Shown piece by piece: positions 26,828-39,600 of a stretch of 64,000 nt of DNA. The position numbers and the translations under genes were made by a program. The DNA is taken from NCBI GenBank assembly GCA_951213105.1, contig OX578150.1:28389052-28453051 (forward strand). Reading direction: 5' to 3'. Position 1 is the first letter of the stretch, and the number at the start of each line of letters is the position of its first letter. The notes beneath the pieces were generated by a model that ran no database searches, was not told the origin of the DNA, and saw nothing but the letters and a program-made list of their open reading frames with translations. The DNA comes from Amaurobius ferox (Eukaryota > Arthropoda > Arachnida > Araneae > Amaurobiidae).

Positions 26828-28431
26828 GTAAGATTTTGGATGCCTTAATATTTATAAGAACATTATTTTCTGCAGTTTTTAATGTTCTGAACTCAACAAT
26901 GCTTAGCCTGTCGATCTCTGTAGCCTTTAAAATCGATCTTTCGTTTATTTAAGTAATGGAAAGTTTTTCATTATGCCATTTTTAGTGATGAAAATTAGAT
27001 TTTCTTTAGAGTTCTTATGCAATAAACGATTGAAATTAATTTAATGTAATATTTCAGAGTGAAAATTTCAATAAACACTTCCAAATTAAAAATATCGAGA
27101 TTTACGCGATGGATTTTGATAATTTTTTTTTCAAGCAATGAGGATGATTCGAGGAAATATTCCGATGTAAATTTTGTCAGCCTACAGCGAAAATGTGAAA
27201 TAAATGACAATTAAAAGCATGTGGCTGCTAACTATAGACACCTAGATTGCTGAACTGGGACCGGTAGAACCGAAAACATCCGTTTCTATAAAGTCGCTTT
27301 GGGGAAAATGAAAAATAGCAAAATAAAAAATAAATAAAAAATTAACCACAGCAAAAATATATTGTTCTTTCTAATATAACCAACTGCTCCTTCGTAGTGC
27401 CTCGATCATACGTGGACACTGCCCCACACAGTGCATGATGGAGTGACGCGGCACAAGGCCACACAGTCTGGGTTCTTTGTTACAATCGACTGCGCGGTTA
27501 TTTAGGATGGTGCGCCTGAATACAACATTTATTTATTATAATTTATTTATTTGTTTCTTGAATTTAAAAAAAAAAAAAAAAGAAAAAAAGAAACTAACGT
27601 GGTCAGAAACCGAAAAATATATTCGAACCATATATATATATATTTTTTTTTTCTTTTTTTTCATAAAGAAAATTAATCAAACACATTCTAACTCCTTTTC
27701 ATAAGCGTCAGTCAATGCACCTCACTACAAAATTTAATTAATGCCAGTTCATTGATTGACTTTTCAAAACATACTTTTATGACCTGAAATCCTTCCTTTA
27801 AGAATAGAACAAAACGAAAAATATTCTTCGTTATTCATGACTCAAAATCCCTACCCTCTCCTTGTCCCTTAAAAGTCGGCAGCGAATTTATTTAAGAAAA
27901 AATAACATTCTTAACTTGATGAATTTCATCAGAATCATTTAATTTTTGGACACATTACTAATAAAAATTAAATACACTTATATTTAAAATTCCATATACA
28001 AAGATTGGTCATTTATTGAAAAGTTCATATATATATATATAAAGCAAATGATGCAAGTCCAGAAAAATATTGACGGTTAATTGCATATAATTAAAAACTG
28101 CACCTTTTGATTTTCGAAACTTATACACACTTTTTCTGTATTCCCTTTTGTATTTTGTGTTAGGGTTCGGTGTTTTCCCCTTTTTACAATTTTCTGCCTT
28201 TTGTCTCTCTTGTATTGCATTGTATTGTACTGTACTGTATTGTATTGTTTCTATGTTTTGTTTTGTCGTTGCCAATCTTTTGCTTGTCTTGATGTAACTA
28301 CTTGTTTTGTGATTCAATTTTAATATGTAATGTAACTTCTTGGATCTAAAATAAAGTTCCCGGCCACACACTTAGCAACAGTAAGACTTCGGGTCTGTCG
28401 TGTGGTCTGGGTTTGCAACACTTAAAGATCC
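26828..28431. other. Probable first intron, left part: no gene
   Basis: Low-complexity A/T tracts (27570-27665) and a GC-richer patch at 27390-27510. The reverse complement of the patch (GLVPRHSIMHCVGQCPRMIEAL in one frame) may be a LINE coding remnant. Confidence 0.35.
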
Positions 28432-28723
28432 ATTATGCGGTAGCACAGTGGATAGCGCGCGAGAGTTGCACTCGGTAGGCCCAGGTTCGATTCCCACCAC
28501 TGCCAAAACTGCCGCCGTGTTCACGCGGAGTACGATCACATGTGGTACGATAAACATGTGGGTCCGTAAATCCTTCCGAGAAGTTGGTAGAAGGGGAAGG
28601 AGGTTACGGTCCCTGTGGATGCCTCCCCCACTGGGTTCCGGCCTAAATTAGGTGGCACTTCCCGGCCGTCCAAACAGTTACCTTACACCTTTCTGGTAGG
28701 TCGGACGGTCTCGGTCTTAAGAA
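28432..28723 (+). mobile_element. tRNA-headed SINE
   Basis: The head has A-box region gcggtagcacagtggatagc and B box aggttcgattccc, then the common body and a short tail (cttaagaa). A perfect 16-bp duplication (caacacttaaagatcc) lies at 28416-28431 and 28724-28739, indicating a fairly recent insertion. Confidence 0.95.
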
Positions 28724-28739
28724 CAACACTTAAAGATCC

Positions 28740-29864
28740 GTATCTGATATTTAGGAGAAACCACATTTTTCCACGACGAGATTTCATGTTTTAAATCCTT
28801 GAATTATTTGAAGGCTGCAAAATCTTGATTTATGAGCGTGTGTTCTTTCAAATAATTAAAAATATTACATTTTTAAATTTTAGAAATTTATAACTACAAA
28901 TCTTAAGATCTATACTTCCCATTTTAAATAAATCCTTCTTTTATACCGCAAATTAGAATATTAATTCCTGGAGTTAATGGACCATATGCATACATACATA
29001 TACACATACAGACATACAAGATCAGACGAGTTTTAAAGTGTTGAAGATTTTATAGTACCAACAAAGTCCGTGCAATTAGTGCACTAAGTACACCATGGTC
29101 ATAGTTGCGAAACAGAAACCTGTGGGTATTTAAGCCGACCCTCCCATCCACTCCTAATATCCACAAACACATGCAGTCATACACGCCTCCGATTTAATAC
29201 TACTATTTCTTATAGGCCTCTATCAAAACATACATACTAGACCAACCCACAACATAACGTTATTCATTTATGTCCCCCTAGACTCTCTAACAAAACAATT
29301 TATTTAGTTTTATGCCTCAAACCTATTTATCTCAACTATTTCTATCATACCACGGAAGAAAATGGACTAACTCTGTCTGACTTTATGGGTCATACAATTT
29401 AGCACCAACCAATCTATCTGTAAACAAAGTTTGCACCAATTGCATTGTTTAAAACGTGAATGTGAAGACACAGCAGGTAGCAAGTCTCTCTAACTCCATG
29501 GTTTAAATATTCATAATCTGAATTTTTAAATTGAGATGACTTCTCAAAATTAATTTTCCTATTCAGCTGAATAATGGAGGCGGTCCATCTCTAACTCTAA
29601 TGCAGATATTCAGCTCATAGACTTCCTTTTATTTTTTCAGACATTTATGTCTTTTGACCATGCAATTGCATTGTGTTGCGGCAATGCCTTCGACTTGAGA
29701 TTCTAGACACAAAAATAACAAAAAAGGCCAAATTTTGAGAGGCTATTTCTCCAGATCCAAGAGTTAATTTGAAACACAGATTTCAGATTTGGTTTCAGCA
29801 TGGTTGAATTAGTAAACATGAGTTTTTTCAGCTCTCGGGGTTGCATCTGGTGCTCTGACATCCT
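28740..29864. other. No gene recognised
   Basis: AT-rich sequence without domains or element ends. Confidence 0.4.
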
Positions 29865-30420
29865 GACACTTCCCTTTTATGCTGACACTGCGCTTTTATA
29901 CTGATACTGCGCTTTTATACCGACATTAAAGTTTTTATACCGACACTAAAGCTTTTATACCAATACTGCGCATTTATACTGACACTGCGCTTTTTTACTG
30001 ACACTGCGCTTTTATACCGACATTAACGTTCTTATACCGACACTAAAGCTTTTATACCAACACTGTGCATTTTTACTGACACTGCGCTTTTATACTGACA
30101 CTGCGCATTTATACTGACACTGCGCCTTTATACCGATTCTGAAGTTTTTATACCGACACTGCGCTTTTATACTGAAACTGCGCTTTTATACTGACACTGC
30201 GCTTTTATACTGACACTGCGCTTTTATACCGACATTAAAGTTTTTATACCGATACTAAAGCTTTTATACCAACAGTGCGCATTTATACTGACACTGCGCT
30301 TTTATACTGGCACTGCGCATTTATACTGACACTGCGCTTTTATACCGACTCTAAAGTTTTTATACCGACACTGCGCTTTTATACTGACACTGCGCTTTTA
30401 TACTGACATCACGCTTTTAG
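29865..30420 (+). repeat. 20-21-bp minisatellite about 190 bp upstream of the chitinase ATG
   Basis: About 27 units of two related types, tactgacactgcgctttta and taccgacattaaagttttta, arranged in higher-order blocks. Every unit carries TTTATA. It lies immediately upstream of the first coding exon, in the putative first intron or the promoter. Confidence 0.95.
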
Positions 30421-30609
30421 AGAGGCGATTGCAAGTTGGGTGCTTTTAATATAATCTGGGGAAAATAAGGATTCTCCTGGGCTCCGAATGGAAGATGCTG
30501 ATTCCTACTCATTTAATCTCATAATATTTCAGATTTATGCTGATGTCTTTTATGCTAGTTTATTATGCTAAAGCTGTAATTGGAAATATGATTTTTCTGC
30601 TTCCAGAAA

Positions 30610-30679
30610 ATGAGTTTCTTGAAAGAACTTTGCTTGTTGTTGCTGGTCGCAGCAGCAGTTGTTTCAGCTGCTTCTCGAG
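30610..30679 (+). CDS. Chitinase coding exon 1: start and signal peptide
   Basis: It encodes [20 protein letters not shown] followed by ASR and one base of the next codon. The hydrophobic stretch of about 13 residues with a small-residue V-S-A end is a standard secretion signal. The ATG has A at -3 (AAAATG) and sits 4 nt after an acceptor AG, so it is the first ATG of this exon. Donor gtaagg. Confidence 0.92.
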
Positions 30680-33600
30680 GTAAGGAGACATGAAATAAAA
30701 CTTTCTATTTATATTTGTGTTTTTAGCATATAAACTAATTTAGTTGTCATTTATTAGAAAATATCAATATATTATGTACTATGTTCATAAAGAAAACTTG
30801 AGCTACGTATTTAAGTTCAAATAAAATAATAATGCAGCATACAACTGTTTCGAGGATTAGCCGGATCCCCTTTGTCAGTATAAGAGAACTAATAAACCTG
30901 ATGTCTGAAGACGAAGTGAGCACAAGAACGATTTTTCTTCTATTTGTGCGCATTTCAAAAATTGTGCAATGACGACTTCAAATAGTTTGGTGTGAACGAT
31001 AGCATATATCGTTCCCGAGGTATTGCCCATTTCTCAAATAATGTTTTACAAAAATTACATAATATAATAGTAAGTATAATTCAACAGGTTCAATTCCATG
31101 TGCAATTTTTTTGCATCAAATCTCATAACATCATCTGGTTCCATCTGATAACAGCATCATTTTGAATCCATTCACGCGAGAAATTACATTTTGTAATAGT
31201 TTTGTATTTCGATGTCCAGTAATTCATCAACAGTTATTTATTTAGCGGGATATTAATTAAATACCAATTGCATTTTGATGAAGATTTTGCACATGAATAT
31301 AAATAAGCCATCCTGTTTGGACTCATAAATTGTCAAAAGCAGAGGTGGGAAGTAACGCGCTACAAGTAGCGAAACTACAGTACTCACTACTTTTTCTTTT
31401 AGTTTGTAGTGTACTGCGCAACTTTTAAAAATATGTAGTGTAGCGAGTAGCGCGATACAATAAATCAGTAGTTTGTATCGAGTTTTAACGCTACTTTTAA
31501 CGTTACTTCATAAAACATACAAGGTGTCATTCTACATATCATGTGATCACCCTTTTTTCATTTATTTGAAATTCAGTGCTCTGCGCAACGATGTACGATG
31601 AATGGCTGCAGGAATGCTGTAGGGTTAGGAAGTCCATTTCCTCATGAAGTTGATTTTTATATGGATATATTCATATGTGTTATTTCCCAAAAGATCCTGC
31701 TTATCTGATTGCAAATTTGAGATGCAAATTCTAATAAAAAAGGAACAAACAAGTTTTTAAAAAAATACTTTTTACTTTTATTTTATTTTATACTTTTAAT
31801 GAATAAAATGGATACACGTCAACTTTAATAAAACTTTAAAATCAAAGACAGCCAAAAATAGGTTTAAAAGTCCTTTAATAAAATTTCCTTTCCTCGACGT
31901 ACAAAAATTGCATGTCGAGGTATTTGTACACCGAGGAAAGGAGATTTTATTAAAGGACTTCTAAACCTATTTTTGGTTGTCTTTGATTTTAAGATTTATA
32001 CTTTTATATTATTTTACTTTTTTCAGAAGTGAGTAAAAGCGTAAAGATTGGTAAGTTGATCAGTAAATTTTAATTATTCAGATTATGTTAAATTACCACA
32101 GTATATCCATATCCTCAACTTTTCGTGAAAATTGAAGTTGTGCAAATTCGTCTTATAAAAGTAGGTATGTAGTGACTACCTTTAAAAAGTTGTTTGTAGT
32201 CACTACTTTTTAAAAAAGTAGTTGTAGTTGTATAACTACATTTGTCATAATGTAGTTGTAGTTGTAGATCACTATAATAATAAAGTAGTTTTTCCACTGC
32301 TCAAAAGCTCATAGTTTTAATGTACGTCCTGTTGATCCAGTGTCAAATACATTGTGCCGTAGAGTTTGTACACCGCTGTTTTTCGAACTTTTTGGCCACG
32401 GAACCTTTTTGAAATTTAATATGATGACTGAACCCCAAAATGAGAAAAAGTCCATTGTGGTCCAAATTATAGATTCAAATTTTACACGTTTTCTTAGTTT
32501 AAAAAAAAAAGAATTACTTAAAATCTTTGGAATACTGTTGGGGTACTCCAAGGGTTCCGCGGAACACACTTTTAAAAACACTGTATGTACATCATTGTTT
32601 AGCTGTGAAAGAAGTAAAGTTCACTGGCAGAATTAGGGAATAAACCCCCAGGTCTTCACTGCCAGTGGAAATTAATCTGTGAAAGATGTAAAGTTATTGT
32701 ATTGTGTAGGGGAAATCATGCGCTGTCCAGTAGATTTTTTTTTATATAATTAAGATCATTTAAAAGTTTGCTTCAATTATTTAAGACATGTTTTCTTTCC
32801 AGACCGCAACAAGAAGCCGTACAGGGTTGTCTGTTATCTTGGAAGTTGGGCCAACTACAGGACAGGAGACGGAAAGTTCCTCATTGAGCACATTGATCCC
32901 AATCTTTGCACCCATCTCATCTACGGATTCGCCAAGCTCGCCAACAATAAGATTGCTGCCTACGATCCTTACCTAGATCTTAAAGAGAACTGGGGTCTCG
33001 GTGAGAACTTTTTTATTAGAATTGTTCTACTAAATTCGATATGACTACATTATAAAATTTACCTTCTTCATGTTCAGCATTTCCAATTTTGTATTGGTAC
33101 CATTTTATTTTTTTTTAATAATAAAAATGATATATGTCTGTGTCGTCCGTATCGAAAAGTCAATGCGTCAGACAGCACCGAAATTCGGGATAGAGATGCT
33201 TCAGGGTCCTGGGTTTTTTAATTATAATTAATTTAACAGTCATTGAAGTCATAAATTATACTTTCTGCAAAAAATTGTCAAATTAAATCAATTCCTTCCT
33301 TGCCATCGCAGACGATAATTCGAGTGCAGGTGATTTGAATAAATCTCAATTGTCTCGTCTAGACGAAAAAACTATTGATTGCGCAATAATTGCATTGAAT
33401 GTATGCGTTTTCGAACTTTTTAAATTTAAAGATTTCGTCCATTACTCGCTGACCCTCGATGAGTTCGCTTCCGGAGCTCTTTAGTGCTGCTTGCATAAAG
33501 GCAGCACGAAATGCCTGTTGGAGGTCCATCCATTGTTCGTTGATACTCACACTAACCCCCGGAGCTTGCTTAGCGATCTCCTTACACCCGGTCGAGGCAC

Positions 33601-36600
33601 ATCACCACCCTCGTGCACCTAATCGACTTAAAGAATTAAATCTTGCGCACACTGAAGCAAATATTTCACTTCAGACGTCCATTAAAAGTAAAATGATCCA
33701 CAAACTAAATCGACATTTAAAAAAAGATTTTACGAAAATTCAACTATGTAGGTACATGCTTGAAAAAATTCGTGGTCTGGCTATTGTTAGTTTGTCCAGG
33801 ACTCGAACTAGCGGCTCAAATACCCTTTCTTTAACTTTGAGAGTAAATGTCACTTAAACTAAAGACTAAATCAAAAAATAGTTTGTTTCAGCGTGCTGCC
33901 CTAACATTCCTTTACAAATGTACCAGATCATATTATTGTATGCTGTAGTACGAGACAAAGAAACTCGAGCGAAGAGAAATATTTGTCAAACAGCGACAGT
34001 GGCGGAGTCAGCTACATTTTATTAATAAGGAGAGGATAAATTGATCAGGAAAGTATCTTCTGTAGTCATAAAATCTTCAGTTAGGAATTGACCTTGAGAT
34101 GTAATATGCAACTTAATATGTCATACTTTATTTTTTTTTTTTGCCGCTATTGGCTCTTTGGTCCTGTGCAACTGCAAAACCTAAGACCACTGATGCTGAT
34201 TATGAGCTTTATGAGCTATTGTCAGTATGGAATCACTGATTCCTGCAATAGGAGAAAGAAACTTTGCTATGTGTCGTAATTTTGTGAACTTCTGTGAGGA
34301 CCGACGAAATTTGTACACCCACGTATTTATATATTTTAAAAGTTTAACTCAAATGACACGAGACTGTAGTTTCACAGTTCATACTCGCGAAACTTTCTGA
34401 TAGAGCGGGGAGGGGGGGGGGGAGGCTGCTTCCGAAGTTTTGGAAACGCCCTTTATTAGCCAGTTCTGTGAGTATCAACCTAATAACTTTTTCATAGGTT
34501 AATTTTTATAATTGACCAGACCGTCTGGCTCACGCAAGGATTTAGACTAGCCAAATAGACGACAGGCAAAAAGTATGTATTGAAATTCTAAGAAGTTACA
34601 CATTCAAAACTTTTTCCTGGCCAGTGTTATAGCTACTGTATGTCTCTAGGCCAGTCGAGTGGTCTGGGTCTTCAACATTCAAAACTTTAACAGACTAAAA
34701 CATCAAATAGTGCATCAAATAGTACATGTAAGACAATCATATAATATAAAATATTAAAATGAACAATATAGATACTTATGACCAAACAAAAAGCAATTAA
34801 TGGGACGGTGGACGTTAAAATTTTTTTAATTTATTTATTGACTTAGAAACGTGAAAATTTGTGTAAATATTCCTTTTAACATTACTATATACAATACCAT
34901 TAAATTTTTTTTCAATTTTGTTATAATTTTGTATTTTTTTTTTAATTTAATTTTTTTTAACGAAAATTTGAAAATGCTCCTTGCGTGTCATTTGTTCACA
35001 TTTTTGATTAATCTTACATTATGATCACTCAAAAACACATTATGAACAAATTTGGGTATTCATTTTTAAATCCCTTAAAAAGTTAATTTTTTAAAAATAT
35101 TTTTTTGCATTAAAACTTAATTTTCATTATTTAATTAGGTTCTTATTCACTTTTAACTGCCTTAATAAAGTTCAATGATAAAATGCATACACAGTTCCAT
35201 TAAAAGGTATGAGAATTGTCTTCTTCTCAAATTTCATGCATCTCAGTAAAAAATTAAGATACATAAAGTATTTTAAAAATGTAAAACCTTTGAAAATTCC
35301 GTTTCGAAAAAAAAATGCATTCAACCTTTTGCTTACGGGTGGAGCAGCGTCCATCCCGAACGAAGAACCTCCCAAAAAGACAGATATTTGACATACCCTA
35401 TCCCAAACAGTTCGATCCCCCTTTGAAGGCATTGGCGTCCATGGAAATCGCTGACAGAAACATTGCACAGGTGCAACGTTTCTGTCAGCGATTTCCATGG
35501 ACGCCAAGAAACATTGCACAGGTGCAATGCTTCTGTCAGCGATTTCCATGGACGCCAATGCCTTCAAAGGGGGATCGAACTGTTTGGGATAGGGTATGTC
35601 AAATATCTGTCTTTTTGGGAGGTTCTCGTTTAGGATGGACGCTGTCCCACCCGTAAGCAATTGTTAAATGTATAAAATAATGTCATATATTAAAACTTTT
35701 TAATCGATTTTCGCTCATTTCAACGTCCACCGTCCCCTTAAGAGGAGAACATTGAAAATACTGAGTTAAAACACCTCTCTTCCCAAAAAAGCACAAGGAA
35801 ATAAAATATACACATAAGCATATACTGTTACATTATTGGTTATATAAGAAGACAAGTCCGAAAAACACATTAAACATCATGATATTAGTCAATATAGATA
35901 AATATTACCCAGAGTATACCAATTTTACAATACAAAGATTATGAAGAATGTCAAAAATAGGCCAAAAAGAGAAAGAAATATAAAAAAGAAAGCCAGAAAA
36001 AAAATGCAAATAAAAAAAAATATATTTGCTAGTCAGTTTGTTCTGCAATTTTATTTGTAATGATAATACTATTTTTAATGTTCGAAATTGAAACATTGTT
36101 ATTCATAACTCTCGAGAATCAAAAAGCCTTATTATCAGCTATAGATTCAGTTGTAAAATTGATGATAATTGACCATAAATCAGTTGTAAAATTGTGTTTA
36201 AAGAACGCACGTTAAGATTTCAATAAAAGAAGATTAGGTTCCCTTCTACTTTAATATATCTTAAACTCTAGCGGCGCGGATTTAATCGAAGAAATATGCT
36301 TTAAATTATACTTCATAAATATTTTTCTACAGGTGCTTTTGACCGTTTCAACAACCTGAAGAACAGAAACCCCCAATTGAGCACCTTGATTGCCATTGGA
36401 GGCTGGAACGAAGGATCCACCAAATATTCCGCCATGGCCGCCGACGCAGCTGCAAGAAAAACCTTCATTCAGAGTGTTATTGACTTCTGCCTCAAGTACA
36501 ACTTCGATGGTCTGGATATGGATTGGGAGTACCCAGCTAACCGTGGGGGTGTTCCTGCAGACAAGCAAAACTTTGCCACTTTATTGAAGGTACCCTTTAT

Positions 36601-39600
36601 CCCACTACCAATTCAGTTCTGGATTTACGATTGATACGTTACTCCTATCTGGGGTTCAATAAATAAAAGATGGCCGACCAAATTGCATCTGGCAATCTTG
36701 TGCATACTAACCCCTGAGCTTATATTGTATTATATTTAGAATTTCAAATTAAAATTAATTGCTATTAATAGAAAGTAGTGAACTACTGTATAACGCGAAC
36801 AAACCTAGCATGTTTACCGAGAGCTGAAGATCAAAAAACCAGCTACCACTGCTGATAGGACGGTCATCTTGATCGTTGATGGTTCCCTGGAGCCAATGTC
36901 TAAATTGCAGTTTTCAACTAACGTTACTTCAACCAAAAGCTTGGGCTTCTTTGCATCAAATTTCTCCAATAAAACTATCTCTTAAAGGATTTGAAAAAAG
37001 AAAAGAAATATATATTCATTAAATACAGCATGAAAGTTTTAAAAATGATATTAACTAATTTCAAAATCAAAGTGGGGGCTCCTTTTTAGGGATAAATGTG
37101 ACAGAGCATCAGTACCATCAAAGTCAAGCCGAGTCTACCAATACGTGATGACACGAAAGACCTTTTTCTTCGGGTTGAATGTGACTGCTGAATATACAGG
37201 TTGGCGCAACACGAAAATTCGAATTCGAGTTTTCGACGGGAGAGCACATTTCAAGCATCCCTGATCGCGAATCAAACATTTTTGAAGTGATGTCTGTGTG
37301 TGTGTCAGTGAGTCTGTGGAGGCAATGACGAACGAATGGACCCATTCGGACGAAATTTGATACAAAAATCACAATCCGTAAACACTGGAAGCCTATTGTT
37401 TTTATACGCAATCGAATGTTCAGAACCCCCTGAATTTTCGAATGAAAATTTGAAAAAATCGTCAAAAAATCAAAACCGTTAATAAAGTTATGCAAATAGA
37501 CATTTCTTTTACAATTTTTCATTAGAAAACGATTGACATAAATTTTAGAACGCTAACATGAACTGTTCTCGAGATATTGCACACTTTTTAAAAAAATTAT
37601 CAAAATGTCATATAAAATGAAAAATTTCCTATTTAGAAACATGTTCACTTTTCTTATGTAATACCATGCGATAAATTGGGTGACATCATTCTCGTGTATC
37701 TAGCTCGTTCCATTCATGAAAAAAGATACTTTGAGTATTACTTTTGTATTTGAACGCCAATAGTCATTTATTTGCTGAATCATAACTTATATCTTCGTCC
37801 ATAATGCTTGGCAAGATTGTGGCAACGAATTTGGTGGAATGTCGCCAACTTGGCGACTTTTTGAAATGTTGCCAAATTAACGATAATCTCGCCAAATGGA
37901 TAAAAATGACACTAAATCAATGAGAATTACTACTAATTGTCGAAAGTTCAATATCATGAAAAGAATATAAGTATCTACCATAAGAAAAACCTATTTTTTT
38001 ACTGTAAATGTAGTAAATTCATTACATTATATAAGGAAAGTCATGTGTTGTCCACATCAGATTTTTTTAAAACTAAATTTCGTATCAAATATCAGCCATG
38101 TAATATGAGCGCGTGACTGAAATATAGAAATTTAAGGCAGAAGAGAGACCAAAGAGATCATAAATTTGAACAGGAAAATGACAAGAGTATTTGTGTGTTA
38201 AAGAAAAGGCCTGACGCAATGGCACATAAAGTGATGTTACATTGGACCTTTGTTTATGACCAATAAATGAAAATGGGAACTCACAAGCATTCTTATGGGG
38301 AAGGTATATAATTTTGGCGGCGAAACAACCCTAAGTTGCAGCGTTATTTAGTGGGAGGTAATACATTTTTATTCAGGACCTATCTGTAAATTGTATGCCG
38401 TGATTGAGAGGGCTTATATCCCTGACCGGGAACGATGTTTTTCAAGAAAGGCGTTTCTTTCCGAAGCCGAGTTCAAGAAAAGATCCCAACTAAAAACACA
38501 TGAAAAGATGTAGCAGTGGAGAAAATACTTTTTATGAGATAGTTGCCTAAAGAAACACAGTTCGGGTAATTTCTGGAGAGTGTTCAAATAGTGAGTGCTA
38601 AAAAGCCAGGCCAAGGCCTTCTCAGTGCTACAGCGGTGTCAAAGAATGCACCATGCTGCATAGAGGTATGTGCGAATTTCTGTATGTTAAAGTTTTTACT
38701 AAAATTGATTTCGGTCAGCTAATGTCAAATACCAAGCCGGTCTCTATCTCTGTCCCTCGCTCTTTTAGTCATACATTGTTTTAGAAACATAAAATTTGGT
38801 CTTGTAATTAATAACACGCATGCCATTTTTTTGTAATAAGGTGAAATTGCAAATAACTGAGACATGAATTTATATATTACTGATGACTCTATAATGATTA
38901 TGTGAATTTACTCACTGGAAGAAATTTCGAGAGTTATTCAACTCAGCTTTTAAAGGAGCATTTTAAAACTAATTTATTTCTACATATTATTTATCAATAA
39001 TAATAATCATATTCAATAATTATACTTACGCCAAAGTTTAGTGGGTGACTAATTTCCTATCAACACAGAGATAATGCAGTTTTATGCAATTGGCGGAGCT
39101 TAAAATGAATATATTTAAAAATAGTACATTTGCAAAATTTTTATTCGGGATTTAACCAGCAAATACGCAACTTGGTTACATAAATATTGGTACAATGTAA
39201 ATCTTTGTTAAGACTTTTATGTACTTAAAAATTTTCCAAATATTTATAAATTAAATTTTAAATTTCTTTCTTTCATGAAGGAACTGAAAGAAGCTTTCGA
39301 GCCTCATGGTCTTTTGCTGACCGCAGCTGTGGCTGCTGGAAAAAGCACAATGGACTCAGCTTACGACATTCCTCTAGTAGCCAAGTGAGTTTCATCTATA
39401 TTTTCTATAACTTAACATCCATTATTTTCCACTCTATATCAACACATATTTAATGTGTTTAGGTCCTCCATTTTTATATAAGTATTACATAAATCTCAGC
39501 ATTTCATTTAGCACAATTCAAGACAGAAGTGAATTAAACTTATTCATATAACAGAATGGACAGCACAAAGCTGCACACTGATTTATAATCTTTAATATCA

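Larger units (their letters stand above)
31090..32743 (+). mobile_element. Diverged family A-like element in intron 1, split by hAT elements
   Basis: The left part (31130-31339) resembles copy A2 around 10730-10930 (ttttgtatttcg, then cagtaattcat, ttgcattttgatgaag, gtttggactcataa). The right part ends at 32705-32743 with gtaggggaaatcatgcgctgtccagtagattttt. It is old and only partly recognisable. Confidence 0.5.
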
